Origin: Alcaligenaceae bacterium
GTDB lineage: Bacteria > Pseudomonadota > Gammaproteobacteria > Burkholderiales > Burkholderiaceae_B
Length of the DNA stretch: 64,000 nucleotides
Reading direction: 5' to 3'
Assembly (NCBI GenBank): GCA_013416435.1
Contig: JACCEN010000009.1
Location: 62,001 to 126,000 of the forward strand
Shown: positions 29,228-36,492 of the stretch, one piece after another
Layout: the number at the start of each line of letters is the position of its first letter
Numbering within the stretch: the first letter of the stretch is position 1
Program-made: the position numbers and the translations under genes
Notes under the pieces: model-generated
The model's input: only the letters and a program-made list of their open reading frames with translations
Databases searched by the model: none
What the model was told of the DNA's origin: nothing

Positions 29228-30502
29228 ATGAATCCATACTATCAGGATCGCGAGGCGATCTCCCCCGAGGAACGCGAGCGCGAGCTTTTTTCCCGACTGC
29301 CGGCTCTCCTGGCCCGTGCCCGCTCCCGGGCGCCGGCCATCGCGCAGCAGTTGCAGGGCGTGGATCCGCAGGCGGCCGGCAGCCGCTCCGGCCTGGAACG
29401 CATTCCTGTCATACGCAAGAGCGAGCTGCTGCAGGCGCAGCTGGCCATGAGGCAGCAGGGCGGGCCGGCGGGGCAGCCTTCTTCAAGCCGGGTCTTCGGT
29501 GGGTTTTCCGCCATAGGGTGGGGCGACGCCCTGCGAGTCTTCGCATCGCCCGGCCCCATCTACGAGCCCGAAAGCGCCCGTCCGGACTATTGGGGGTTCG
29601 CCCGCTCGCTCTATGCGGCGGGTTTCCGCAAGGGCGATCTGGTCTACAACTGCTTCTCCTATCATTTCACGCCGGCCGGCTCGATGATGGAGACGGCGGC
29701 CCATGCCTTGGGATGCACGGTGTTTCCGGGTGGCGTGGGGCAGACGGAGCAACAGGTCCAGGCCATCGCCGATCTGGCCCCTTCCGGGTATACGGGTACG
29801 CCGAGCTTTCTCAAGATCATCCTGGAGAAAGCCGATGAGCAAGGCGTCGAGCTGCCCTCCCTCAAGCGCGCGCTGTTTTCCGGCGAGGCCTTTCCGCCAT
29901 CGCTGCGCGACTGGTTCGCGGGTCGCGGAATCGACGGCTACCAGGCCTACGGCAGCGCAGACCTGGGCATGATCGCTTTCGAAACCTCTGCGCGTGAGGG
30001 CCTGGTCGTCAACGAAGACATCATCCTGGAAATCGTCCGGCCGGGCACGAGCCAGCCCGTGCCTGCCGGGGAAGTGGGCGAAGTCGTGGTCACGACGCTG
30101 AATCCCGACTACCCTTTGGTGCGCTTCGGCACGGGCGACCTGTCCGCCTTGATGGCCGGGCAGTCGCCTTGCGGCCGCAGCAATCTGCGCATCAAGGGCT
30201 GGATGGGCCGAGCCGACCAGACCACCAAGGTGCGAGGCATGTTCGTGCATCCCGGGCAGGTGGCTGGTGTGCTCAAGCGGCATCCCGAGGTCGGGCGGCT
30301 AAGGCTGGTGGTCAGCGGTTCGCCGGGCAGCGATGTCATGGTACTGAAAGTCGAACTGCCGGAACCTCGCCAGGAAGTCCTCGATCAACTGGCCGCTTCA
30401 GTCCGTGAGCTTACCAAGCTGCGCGCCGATATCGAGCCGGTCGCACCGGGCACGCTGCCCAATGATGGAAAGGTCATCGACGACATACGCCGTTACGAAT
30501 GA
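29228..30502 (+). CDS. Phenylacetate-CoA ligase-like AMP-binding enzyme
   Basis: Adenylate-forming enzyme of the PaaK group, 424 residues. Seen: YNCFSYHFTPAG, the segment GYTGTPSFLKIILEKA, the acyl-adenylate-binding YGSADLGMIAFE, FGTGDLSAL, and a C-terminal PaaK-type lid (KVRGMFVHPGQVAGVLKRHPE). PaaK-type enzymes activate aromatic acids such as phenylacetate or indoleacetate. The exact acid is unknown. As last gene of the operon it is the second CoA ligase beside one importer, so the system probably takes up and activates aromatic or related acids (inference). Confidence 0.85.
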   Translation: MNPYYQDREAISPEERERELFSRLPALLARARSRAPAIAQQLQGVDPQAAGSRSGLERIPVIRKSELLQAQLAMRQQGGPAGQPSSSRVFGGFSAIGWGDALRVFASPGPIYEPESARPDYWGFARSLYAAGFRKGDLVYNCFSYHFTPAGSMMETAAHALGCTVFPGGVGQTEQQVQAIADLAPSGYTGTPSFLKIILEKADEQGVELPSLKRALFSGEAFPPSLRDWFAGRGIDGYQAYGSADLGMIAFETSAREGLVVNEDIILEIVRPGTSQPVPAGEVGEVVVTTLNPDYPLVRFGTGDLSALMAGQSPCGRSNLRIKGWMGRADQTTKVRGMFVHPGQVAGVLKRHPEVGRLRLVVSGSPGSDVMVLKVELPEPRQEVLDQLAASVRELTKLRADIEPVAPGTLPNDGKVIDDIRRYE

Positions 30503-30587
30503 TCCCATAAGCATATGAGGTGTGGCCCCCATCGGCTTTGCAGTAAGATGCAGCGGAAATCCACGTTGTTTCTTACAGGGGAATGTT

Positions 30588-31604
30588 ATGCGCAAGTTCA
30601 AGTACGCCTTCGGTGTAATGGCGGTGTTCGCCGTGGCGCAAGCCGCGCAGGCCGATACGCTGGACATCGTCAAAAAGCGCGGCGTCGTGCAGTGCGGAGT
30701 GACGACCGGCTTCGCCGGCTTCTCGGCGCCCGATTCGAAGGGCGAATGGCAGGGGCTGGATGTCGACGTCTGCCGCGCGGTGGCGGCGGCTGTTCTCGGT
30801 GATGCGTCCAAATTCAAGGCCGTTCCGCTCAATTCACAGCAGCGCTTCACGGCCTTGCAGTCGGGTGAGATCGACCTGCTGGCCCGCAACACCACCGTCA
30901 CGCAGCAGCGCGATACGGCCTTGGGCGCGATCTCGGCGGGCGTGAACTTCTATGACGGCCAAGGCTTCCTGGTGTCCAAGTCGCTGGGGGTCAAGAGCGC
31001 GAAAGAGCTCGATGGCGCTTCGGTATGCATGCAAACCGGCACCTCCAACGAGAACACGATGGCCGACTGGGCGCGAGCCAACAAGGTTACCTACAAGCCT
31101 GTGGTCATCGAGCAGTTCAACGAGGTCGTCAATGCCTTTGCCGCGGGGCGCTGCGACGTCTTCACGACGGACGCATCCGGCCTGGCCTCCATACGTATTT
31201 CGAAGCTGTCCAATCCGGATGACTACCAAGTGCTGCCCGAGATCATTTCCAAGGAGCCTCTCGGCCCCTTCGTGCGCCAGGGGGACGATGCCTGGCTGAA
31301 CGTCGTCAAATGGACGCTGCACGCGATGGTGGGCGCGGAGGAGCTGGGGGTCAGCTCCAGTAACGTGGATGAGCAGTTGAAGAGCGACAATCCGAACATC
31401 AAGCGCTTGCTGGGTGTGACGGAAGGTTCGGGCAAGAACATGGGCCTGAACGAAAAATGGGCCTACAACATCGTCAAACAGGTAGGCAACTACGGGGAAA
31501 GCTTCGAGCGCAACGTTGGCCAGGGCAGCCCGCTGAAGATCCGGCGCGGGCTGAATGCGCAATGGACCGACGGCGGGCTGATGTATGCGTTACCGATAAG
31601 GTAA
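30588..31604 (+). CDS. Amino-acid ABC transporter substrate-binding protein (AapJ/BztA-like)
   Basis: Periplasmic type II binding protein of 338 residues. Signal peptide about 1-22 (AQAAQA), then DIVKKRGVVQCGVTTGFAGF, GLDVDVCRAVAAAVLGD, FTALQSGEIDLLARNTT and a C-terminal region with YGESFERNVG and GLNAQWTDGGLMYALPIR, the pattern of the general L-amino-acid receptors AapJ/BztA. ATG chosen after AGGGGAA; an earlier in-frame ATG would precede the signal peptide with unrelated sequence. The permease and ATPase partners (AapQMP) are not here. The gene is followed by repeats and two large hairpins, so the rest of the operon may have been lost or moved. Confidence 0.88.
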   Translation: MRKFKYAFGVMAVFAVAQAAQADTLDIVKKRGVVQCGVTTGFAGFSAPDSKGEWQGLDVDVCRAVAAAVLGDASKFKAVPLNSQQRFTALQSGEIDLLARNTTVTQQRDTALGAISAGVNFYDGQGFLVSKSLGVKSAKELDGASVCMQTGTSNENTMADWARANKVTYKPVVIEQFNEVVNAFAAGRCDVFTTDASGLASIRISKLSNPDDYQVLPEIISKEPLGPFVRQGDDAWLNVVKWTLHAMVGAEELGVSSSNVDEQLKSDNPNIKRLLGVTEGSGKNMGLNEKWAYNIVKQVGNYGESFERNVGQGSPLKIRRGLNAQWTDGGLMYALPIR

Positions 31605-31612
31605 GTGTTGGA

Positions 31613-31625
31613 GGGGGCAGACCCC
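31613..31625. repeat. Half palindromic repeat after the AapJ-like gene
   Basis: Single 13-base arm, GGGGGCAGACCCC, one change from the consensus arm, nine bases after the stop. No matching second arm follows. Confidence 0.6.
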
Positions 31626-31676
31626 AATGGCACTACCTTAAGGGTTTTGGGTTGCTTTTAGGTCACTGAACACGGC

Positions 31677-31893
31677 CAGCCAGTCGTATAGGGGCTTCGG
31701 GCTAGACGCCGGCGGTGCTGGCCGTTGGCCATCACTGCCTGGTTTTGTCTGCGATCCAGGGCGGCCGGGAAACTCGAACGCTCGGGCCAGTGGCCCGAAA
31801 GCGCGTTCTCGAACAGTCCCGGCCTATCCTCCCTGGATCTCAGTCAAAACCAGCGCCTGCGAAAACCGCCCTCCACCCCTATACGACTGGCTG
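31677..31893. repeat. Large imperfect inverted repeat (hairpin element A)
   Basis: Outer arms are a perfect 18-base inverted repeat (CAGCCAGTCGTATAGGGG at 31677-31694, its complement at 31876-31893). Inside are further paired blocks: GGTTTTG and GATCCAGGG with their complements on the right, GGCCGGGA with TCCCGGCC, and a centre CGGGCCAGTGGCCCG. The whole can fold into one long interrupted hairpin. It encodes no protein I can support and could be a MITE-like element or structured RNA. Confidence 0.7.
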
Positions 31894-31929
31894 TCCTGCA
31901 TCAATGCTGACTGGGCCGCCCAAGGCCTA

Positions 31930-31959
31930 GGGGTCAGACCCCGCACGGGGTCTGACCCC
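31930..31959. repeat. Palindromic repeat between the two large hairpins
   Basis: Full 30-base copy, centre GCAC. The 30 bases after it share GCCAC-GTCC-GCAA-TG spacing with the spacer at 54803-54830, which suggests a conserved flank. Confidence 0.85.
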
Positions 31960-31992
31960 ACCATCACACCGCCACAGTCCACGCAATTGTGA

Positions 31993-32124
31993 GGCCTGCC
32001 AGCGGCTTATGGGGTGAGGAGGGCGACTTTCGGGCGCCCCGACAGGCTGGCCTTGGCCGGGAAGTCCTGCGTCAGCAGGACCGGCGCACGGGAGTCCGAC
32101 TGCCCCATAAGCCGCTGGCAGGCC
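31993..32124. repeat. Inverted repeat (hairpin element B)
   Basis: Perfect 22-base terminal inverted repeat: left arm 31993-32014 beginning GGCCTGCCAGCGG, right arm 32103-32124. The 88-base interior has its own stem, GTCCTGC and GCAGGAC around GTCA. It shares arm shape (GCCAG, then CG, TAT, GGGG) and the words GGCCGGGAA and CTTTCGGGC with element A, so the two look related. Confidence 0.7.
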
Positions 32125-32173
32125 GCCTTAGATACTAAAAAGCAAATGGGGCAAGCTGTGATCGATCGAGCAG

Positions 32174-32653
32174 CTACCTGCGCCGCCGGTACACCAACGC
32201 AATCCGCGCAAACGCGATCTGGAGTTCGCGGGTACCCGCCTGGAAGACCACCGGCCGGCCGCGGCTGGTGAAGCAGATCAGGCGCTTCGATGCAAGCAGC
32301 GGAACGAACTTGGCGAAGCTGATGTCCTGCCAGTCGACCTCCCGGCGGCCGAGCCAGGTTTGGCGTATGCCTTCGGTGGTGATGGTGGTCACCGACACCA
32401 GCATGTAGCGGGCAAGCACCACCAGGCCGACGAAGCACAGCATGATGCTGCCTGCCACCATGGGACTGATGTTTTGCCCGACGGGCCCTGCCGCGGTGAT
32501 GGCGATTTGCACGCCGATGAACACCAGGACGGCACAGGCAAGCACCTTGATCCATTTAGGCCAGGCCACGCCGCTGAGGGGCAGAGGCCCCAGTTCCTGC
32601 ATCAGTTGGGCATGTTCTTCGGCGCTGGGACATTGGTGGCCCAGCAGATTCAT
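32174..32653 (-). CDS. Small membrane protein with PH-like C-terminal part
   Basis: I do not recognise a named family with certainty. 159 residues: a polar N-terminus (CPSAEEHAQLMQELG), two hydrophobic helices (about 34-53 and 62-82), then a beta-rich region (VTTITTEGIRQTWLGRREVDWQDISFAKF) that resembles bacterial PH-domain membrane proteins, with a basic end. The ATG overlaps the stop of the HMG-CoA lyase-like gene (ATGA), so it is translated with it, though a functional link is not evident. The reading beyond its stop is the hairpin element, not coding. Confidence 0.65.
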   Translation of the reverse strand: MNLLGHQCPSAEEHAQLMQELGPLPLSGVAWPKWIKVLACAVLVFIGVQIAITAAGPVGQNISPMVAGSIMLCFVGLVVLARYMLVSVTTITTEGIRQTWLGRREVDWQDISFAKFVPLLASKRLICFTSRGRPVVFQAGTRELQIAFARIALVYRRRR

Positions 32654-33603
32654 GCGGCCGCCTTGCGGGCCGCCAGGGCCGAGCCGGCACGGCTGGACGA
32701 CTTGCGCCCCAATTGGCCGGAGATCCATTGGCCGATGTCGGCGACGGCGTCGAGGTCGACCCCGGTTTCGATGCCCATGCCATGAAGCATGTACAGCACG
32801 TCTTCGGTTGCGACGTTGCCCGTGGCGCCCTTGGCGTAAGGACAGCCTCCCAGGCCGGCGACCGAGCTGTGGAAAATCGTGATGCCGGCCTGCATGGCGG
32901 CCAATATGTTGGCCAGCGCCTGGCCGTAGGTGTCATGAAAGTGGCCGGAAACGCGCGCCGGGTCGACGACTTCGGTGACCGCGCGCATGACCTCGTCCAC
33001 CCGCCGTGCCGTACCCGTGCCGATGGTGTCCGCCACGTCGATTTCGTCGCAGCCCATGGCGATCAGGCGCTGGGCGACGTTGACGACGGAGGCCACAGGG
33101 GTCTCGCCCTGGTAGGGGCAGCCCAGGGCACAGCTGATGGCGCCTCGCAGGAGCACGCCCGCGGACTTTGCCGCCTGCGCGACCGGTTCGAACCGGATCA
33201 GGGATTCGTCGATGCTGCAATTGATGTTGCGCTGGGAAAAGGCTTCGCTGGCCGCGCCGAAGATGACCACTTCGTCGACGCCGGCGGCAAGCGCCGCCTC
33301 GAAGCCGCGCATATTGGGCGTGAGCGCCGAGTAGATGGTGGACGGCCTGCGCTGTATGCCTTGCATGACTTCTGTGCCGTCGGCCATTTGCGGCACCCAT
33401 TTCGGCGATACGAACGAGGCGGATTCGATATTGGGAAAGCCGGCGGCGCTGAGCCGGTCGACCAGTTCGATCTTGACGGCCGTGTCGATGAACTGCTTTT
33501 CATTCTGCAGCCCGTCGCGCGGGCCGACTTCCACGATCTTTACTTTGCTGGGCAGGGACATGGGGGCGTTCGCGATGAATTCATGAGGATTGCCGGTCAT
33601 CAT
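32650..33603 (-). CDS. mvaB: Hydroxymethylglutaryl-CoA lyase
   Basis: HMGL-type TIM-barrel lyase that cleaves 3-hydroxy-3-methylglutaryl-CoA to acetyl-CoA and acetoacetate, last step of leucine breakdown. 317 residues with VEVGPRDGLQNEK, SFVSPKWVPQMAD, CALGCPYQGE, DTIGTGT, GHFHDTYGQALAN and the catalytic-loop region GLGGCPYAKGATGNVATED. The ATG pair at 33603 overlaps the end of dprA by 23 bases; a later ATG (33561, MSLPSK) is possible. The HMGL signature GLGGCPYA is complete. No leucine-degradation genes are adjacent. Confidence 0.9.
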   Translation of the reverse strand: MMTGNPHEFIANAPMSLPSKVKIVEVGPRDGLQNEKQFIDTAVKIELVDRLSAAGFPNIESASFVSPKWVPQMADGTEVMQGIQRRPSTIYSALTPNMRGFEAALAAGVDEVVIFGAASEAFSQRNINCSIDESLIRFEPVAQAAKSAGVLLRGAISCALGCPYQGETPVASVVNVAQRLIAMGCDEIDVADTIGTGTARRVDEVMRAVTEVVDPARVSGHFHDTYGQALANILAAMQAGITIFHSSVAGLGGCPYAKGATGNVATEDVLYMLHGMGIETGVDLDAVADIGQWISGQLGRKSSSRAGSALAARKAAA

Positions 33604-34780
33604 AAAGCCTTTGACCCGCCGGCGCCACTGCGGTCCGACGCCGCTGGAAGCGGCCATCGTCATGCCGGAAAACATGTTCTGACAGTTCGAGTTCCAGCAG
33701 GCAGGCATTGAGCCGGGGCAGGTCCATGCCGCTGCGCGCCGCCAGTTGATCGATGTGTACCGGATCGTAGCCGAGCGTCTCCAGCAGCCGCGCGGCATCG
33801 CCGTCGGGCGGCGCGGATGCCGCACAGGAAGAAGAGGCATTGTTCGATGCCGGCGGCGCCTGCGTGGAGGACGCAAGGCCCGGCGCGCCCAATTCCTCGC
33901 GGATGTCCTGCCCCGATTCGACCAGCTTGGCGCCTTGTCGGATAAGGGCATGACAGCCCCGCGACAGCGGCGAATGGATGGAGCCCGGAATGGCGAAGAC
34001 TTCACGCCCCATTTCCGCGGCGAGCCTTGCGGTAATGAGCGAGCCGCTTTGGCGCGCGGCCTCGACCACGAGGACGCCCCGAGACAGCCCCGCGACCAGC
34101 CGGTTCCGTTTGGGGAATTGATAAGGCAAGGCGCGGGTGCCCAGCGGAAATTCGGAGACCAGCGCGCCTTCCCCCGCAATGCGGTGGGCGAGTTCCCGAT
34201 TGCGTGCCGGATAGACGATATCGATGCCGGTGCCCAGCACCGCAATGGTGCTTCCGCCACGAGCGCCTGCGGCGAGCGCGCCTTCGTGTGCGGCGGCGTC
34301 GATGCCGAGAGCGAGGCCGCTGGCGATGCTCCAGCCTTGTTCAGCAAGATAGCGGGCAAACGCCCGGGCATTGTCCGTGCCGGCCACCGTCGCGCTGCGC
34401 GCGCCCACAATGGCGATGCCCGGGCGGGATAGCAGAGACACGGCGCCATTTACGTACAGCAGCAGGGGCGGATCATGGATGTCCAGCAAAGACCTTGGAT
34501 AGCCGGGGTCGGCGAGCGTCAGGATGTGGTGCTGGGGATGGTCCAGCCATTTCAGGGCGGCGTCGATGGCGCCCCGGACGTCTTCCGTGGGCGCGGCATT
34601 GAGCTGCTGGGCGAGAGGCGGGGGCAGCAGCTTCGTCAGCTGGCTGATCGAAGAGGCATAGACGTCCTGGGGTAGCCCGGCGACGGCCAACAAGCCGCGT
34701 GCTTGCGCCGGGCCGAGGCCGGGCTCGAGCGATAGCCGTATCCAGGAGGAGAGTTCGTCTGTGGGCAGGGTCAGGGGCAT
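33581..34780 (-). CDS. dprA: DNA-processing protein DprA
   Basis: Recombination mediator that loads RecA on incoming single-stranded DNA in natural transformation. 399 residues: an N-terminal SAM-like region, then the Rossmann-like domain (AIVGARSATVAGTDNARAFA, SGLALGIDAAAHEGAL, VLGTGIDIVYPARN, SEFPLGT, NRLVAGLSRGVLVVEA, AIPGSI), and a C-terminal winged helix (DAARLLETLGYDPVHIDQLA). The protein is widespread, so it does not show that the organism is competent. It is divergent from def, the arrangement seen in many beta- and gammaproteobacteria. Confidence 0.94.
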   Translation of the reverse strand: MPLTLPTDELSSWIRLSLEPGLGPAQARGLLAVAGLPQDVYASSISQLTKLLPPPLAQQLNAAPTEDVRGAIDAALKWLDHPQHHILTLADPGYPRSLLDIHDPPLLLYVNGAVSLLSRPGIAIVGARSATVAGTDNARAFARYLAEQGWSIASGLALGIDAAAHEGALAAGARGGSTIAVLGTGIDIVYPARNRELAHRIAGEGALVSEFPLGTRALPYQFPKRNRLVAGLSRGVLVVEAARQSGSLITARLAAEMGREVFAIPGSIHSPLSRGCHALIRQGAKLVESGQDIREELGAPGLASSTQAPPASNNASSSCAASAPPDGDAARLLETLGYDPVHIDQLAARSGMDLPRLNACLLELELSEHVFRHDDGRFQRRRTAVAPAGQRLYDDRQSS

Positions 34781-34829
34781 ATCCTAGTTTGACACAAGGC
34801 CGGGTTCAGCGGGAAGCCGGCGCCTTGAA

Positions 34830-34858
34830 TGGTCATAGTCAAAACTTTGTTTTATCAT
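34830..34858 (+). promoter_or_regulatory. Candidate def promoter
   Basis: TGGTCA (34830-34835) and TATCAT (34853-34858) with a 17-base spacer, in the AT-rich gap between dprA and def. The -35 match is weak. Read by eye only. Confidence 0.35.
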
Positions 34859-34889
34859 AGAGGCTTACACGAATCCCGAGATTTTCTTC

Positions 34890-35402
34890 ATGGCTTTACT
34901 CCCCATTCTTCGCTATCCGGACACCCGCTTGCACAAGGTTGCAAAGCCGGTCCAGGTGGTCGACGACCGCATCCGCCAACTGGTGCGCGACATGGCCGAA
35001 ACCATGTACGCCGCGCCGGGCGTGGGCCTTGCCGCGACCCAGGTCGACGTGCATGAGCGCGTGGTGGTCATCGACGTCTCTGAAGAAGGCAACGAGCTCA
35101 TCGTGCTCATCAACCCGGAAATCATCTGGAAGAGCGATGAAAAGCAAGTCTATGAAGAAGGCTGCCTGTCGGTGCCCGGCGTCTACGACGAGGTCGAGCG
35201 CGCTGCGCGCATACGCGTTCGGGCCTTGAACGAAAAGGGCGAAACCTACGAGTTCGACGCCGAAGGCCTGCTTGCCGTCTGCGTGCAGCATGAGCTCGAC
35301 CATCTGCTGGGCAAGGTCTTCGTGGAATATCTTTCCGTCCTCAAGCAAAACCGCATCAAGACGCGGCTGCGCAAGCAGGAGCGCGAAGCGCTCAGGGCTT
35401 GA
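34890..35402 (+). CDS. def: Peptide deformylase
   Basis: Metalloenzyme that removes the formyl group from the first methionine of new proteins. 170 residues with all three family motifs: [16 protein letters not shown] (metal ligand C92) and [10 protein letters not shown] (ligands H134 and H138, catalytic E135). It stands first in def-fmt, pairing the removal of formyl groups with the enzyme that adds them to initiator tRNA. Confidence 0.97.
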   Translation: MALLPILRYPDTRLHKVAKPVQVVDDRIRQLVRDMAETMYAAPGVGLAATQVDVHERVVVIDVSEEGNELIVLINPEIIWKSDEKQVYEEGCLSVPGVYDEVERAARIRVRALNEKGETYEFDAEGLLAVCVQHELDHLLGKVFVEYLSVLKQNRIKTRLRKQEREALRA

Positions 35403-35430
35403 TCCCGCTCCCCATCCACTTTTTCATGAT

Positions 35431-35462
35431 GGCCGGTTCGTTTCAGCGCATCGGCCTTTTTT
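35431..35462 (+). terminator. Possible attenuator or terminator between def and fmt
   Basis: GGCCG at 35431-35435 can pair with CGGCC at 35452-35456, and six T follow directly. The stem is short and the loop long (16 bases). The fmt ATG comes five bases after the T-run and has no visible ribosome-binding site, so read-through or a leaderless start would be needed. Confidence 0.3.
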
Positions 35463-35466
35463 CATT

Positions 35467-36492
35467 ATGCGTATCGTATTTGCCGGAACCCCTGAATTCG
35501 CCCGCCTTGCGCTTGATGCCATCCTGGCGGCCGGGCACCAGGTGCCTCTGGTCCTGACCCAGCCCGACCGCCCGTCCGGACGGGGCCTGAAGCTGATGCC
35601 CAGCGCCGTGAAGCAGGGTGCGCTGGCGGCGGGCATTCCCTTTTGCCAGCCGCGCAGTCTTCGGCTCGATGGCAAGTATCCCGAAGATGCCGCTGCTGCG
35701 CGCCAGGCATTGCTCGACGCGCAGCCCGAATTGATGGTCGTGGCCGCATACGGACTCATCCTGCCCGAATGGGTGCTGAATCTTCCGGCCCGCGGCTGCT
35801 TCAATATCCATGCCAGCCTCTTGCCGCGCTGGCGTGGCGCCGCTCCCATACAGCGCGCGATCGAAGCGGGCGACGCGCAGACCGGCGTCACGATCATGCA
35901 GATGGACCAAGGCTTGGACACCGGCGACATGCTGCTGACCCGTGTCGTGCCCATCACGCCGGAGCACACTGCCGCCAGTCTGCACGATGATCTGGCGCGG
36001 GTGGGCGCGAGGGCGATTGTCGAGGCGATCGAAGCCGCCGAGGCAAACGCGTTGCATGCCGAGCCGCAACCGTCCGAGGGCGCGACATACGCCGCCAAGC
36101 TGGAAAAATCGGAATCGCCATTGGATTTTACGCTGCCGGCAGTGCAACTGGCGCGGCGCATACGCGCTTTCGATCCGGTGCCGGGCTCGACCATGCGCCT
36201 GCCCGGCCTGGCCGACCCGGTCAAGGTCTGGCGGGCGGCGGCGCTTCCCGGCAAGCCGGCGGGGCGGCCGGGCGATGTCCTGTCGGTCGGGGTCGAAGGC
36301 GTGGACATTGCGACCGGCGACGGCGTGTTGCGTCTTCTGGAACTGCAAAAGGCCGGCGGGAAGCGCCAGCCCGTGTCGGCCTTCGTGCAGGGCTGGCAAG
36401 CCGGGGGGGGCGGGGGGTCAGACCCCGTACGGGGTCTGACCCCTTGGGCAGAGTTGTTGGGGTCAGACCCCCGTACGGGGTCTGACCCCTAA
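35467..36492 (+). CDS. fmt: Methionyl-tRNA formyltransferase, with repeat-encoded tail
   Basis: Formylates methionyl-initiator tRNA using 10-formyltetrahydrofolate. N-terminal Rossmann domain [22 protein letters not shown], the catalytic [28 protein letters not shown], then the C-terminal OB-like domain. Family members are about 310-315 residues; this one is 341. The normal end is near [11 protein letters not shown]. The last 27 or so residues come from two palindromic repeats and read GSDPVRG then GSDPRTG. The stop overlaps the convergent rimO stop. Upstream in-frame codons within def were not used. Confidence 0.95.
   Translation: MRIVFAGTPEFARLALDAILAAGHQVPLVLTQPDRPSGRGLKLMPSAVKQGALAAGIPFCQPRSLRLDGKYPEDAAAARQALLDAQPELMVVAAYGLILPEWVLNLPARGCFNIHASLLPRWRGAAPIQRAIEAGDAQTGVTIMQMDQGLDTGDMLLTRVVPITPEHTAASLHDDLARVGARAIVEAIEAAEANALHAEPQPSEGATYAAKLEKSESPLDFTLPAVQLARRIRAFDPVPGSTMRLPGLADPVKVWRAAALPGKPAGRPGDVLSVGVEGVDIATGDGVLRLLELQKAGGKRQPVSAFVQGWQAGGGGGSDPVRGLTPWAELLGSDPRTGSDP
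36414..36489. repeat. Palindromic repeat pair in the fmt/rimO junction
   Basis: Copies at 36414-36443 (centre GTAC) and 36459-36489 (31 bases, one extra C at the centre). The extra base shifts the frame so that the second copy is read as [10 protein letters not shown]. The last base of this copy is also the first base of the rimO stop triplet on the plus strand. Confidence 0.88.

Larger units (their letters stand above)
31605..32173. other. 569-base gene-free stretch with structured repeats
   Basis: No credible coding frame. In order it holds a half palindromic repeat, a 217-base imperfect inverted repeat, a full palindromic repeat, and a 132-base inverted repeat, then a short AT-richer stretch (AGATACTAAAAAGC) before the end of the minus-strand membrane-protein gene. 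The region is mosaic and looks like a landing site for small mobile or structured elements. Confidence 0.7.

Noticed and set aside
31677-32124. The two large hairpins as integron attC sites
   Set aside because: They lack the RYYYAAC and GTTRRRY boxes, and no gene cassette or integrase is near.
31993-32173. Extension of the small membrane protein through hairpin B
   Set aside because: The extension is in a different frame from the protein and would be made only of inverted-repeat sequence.
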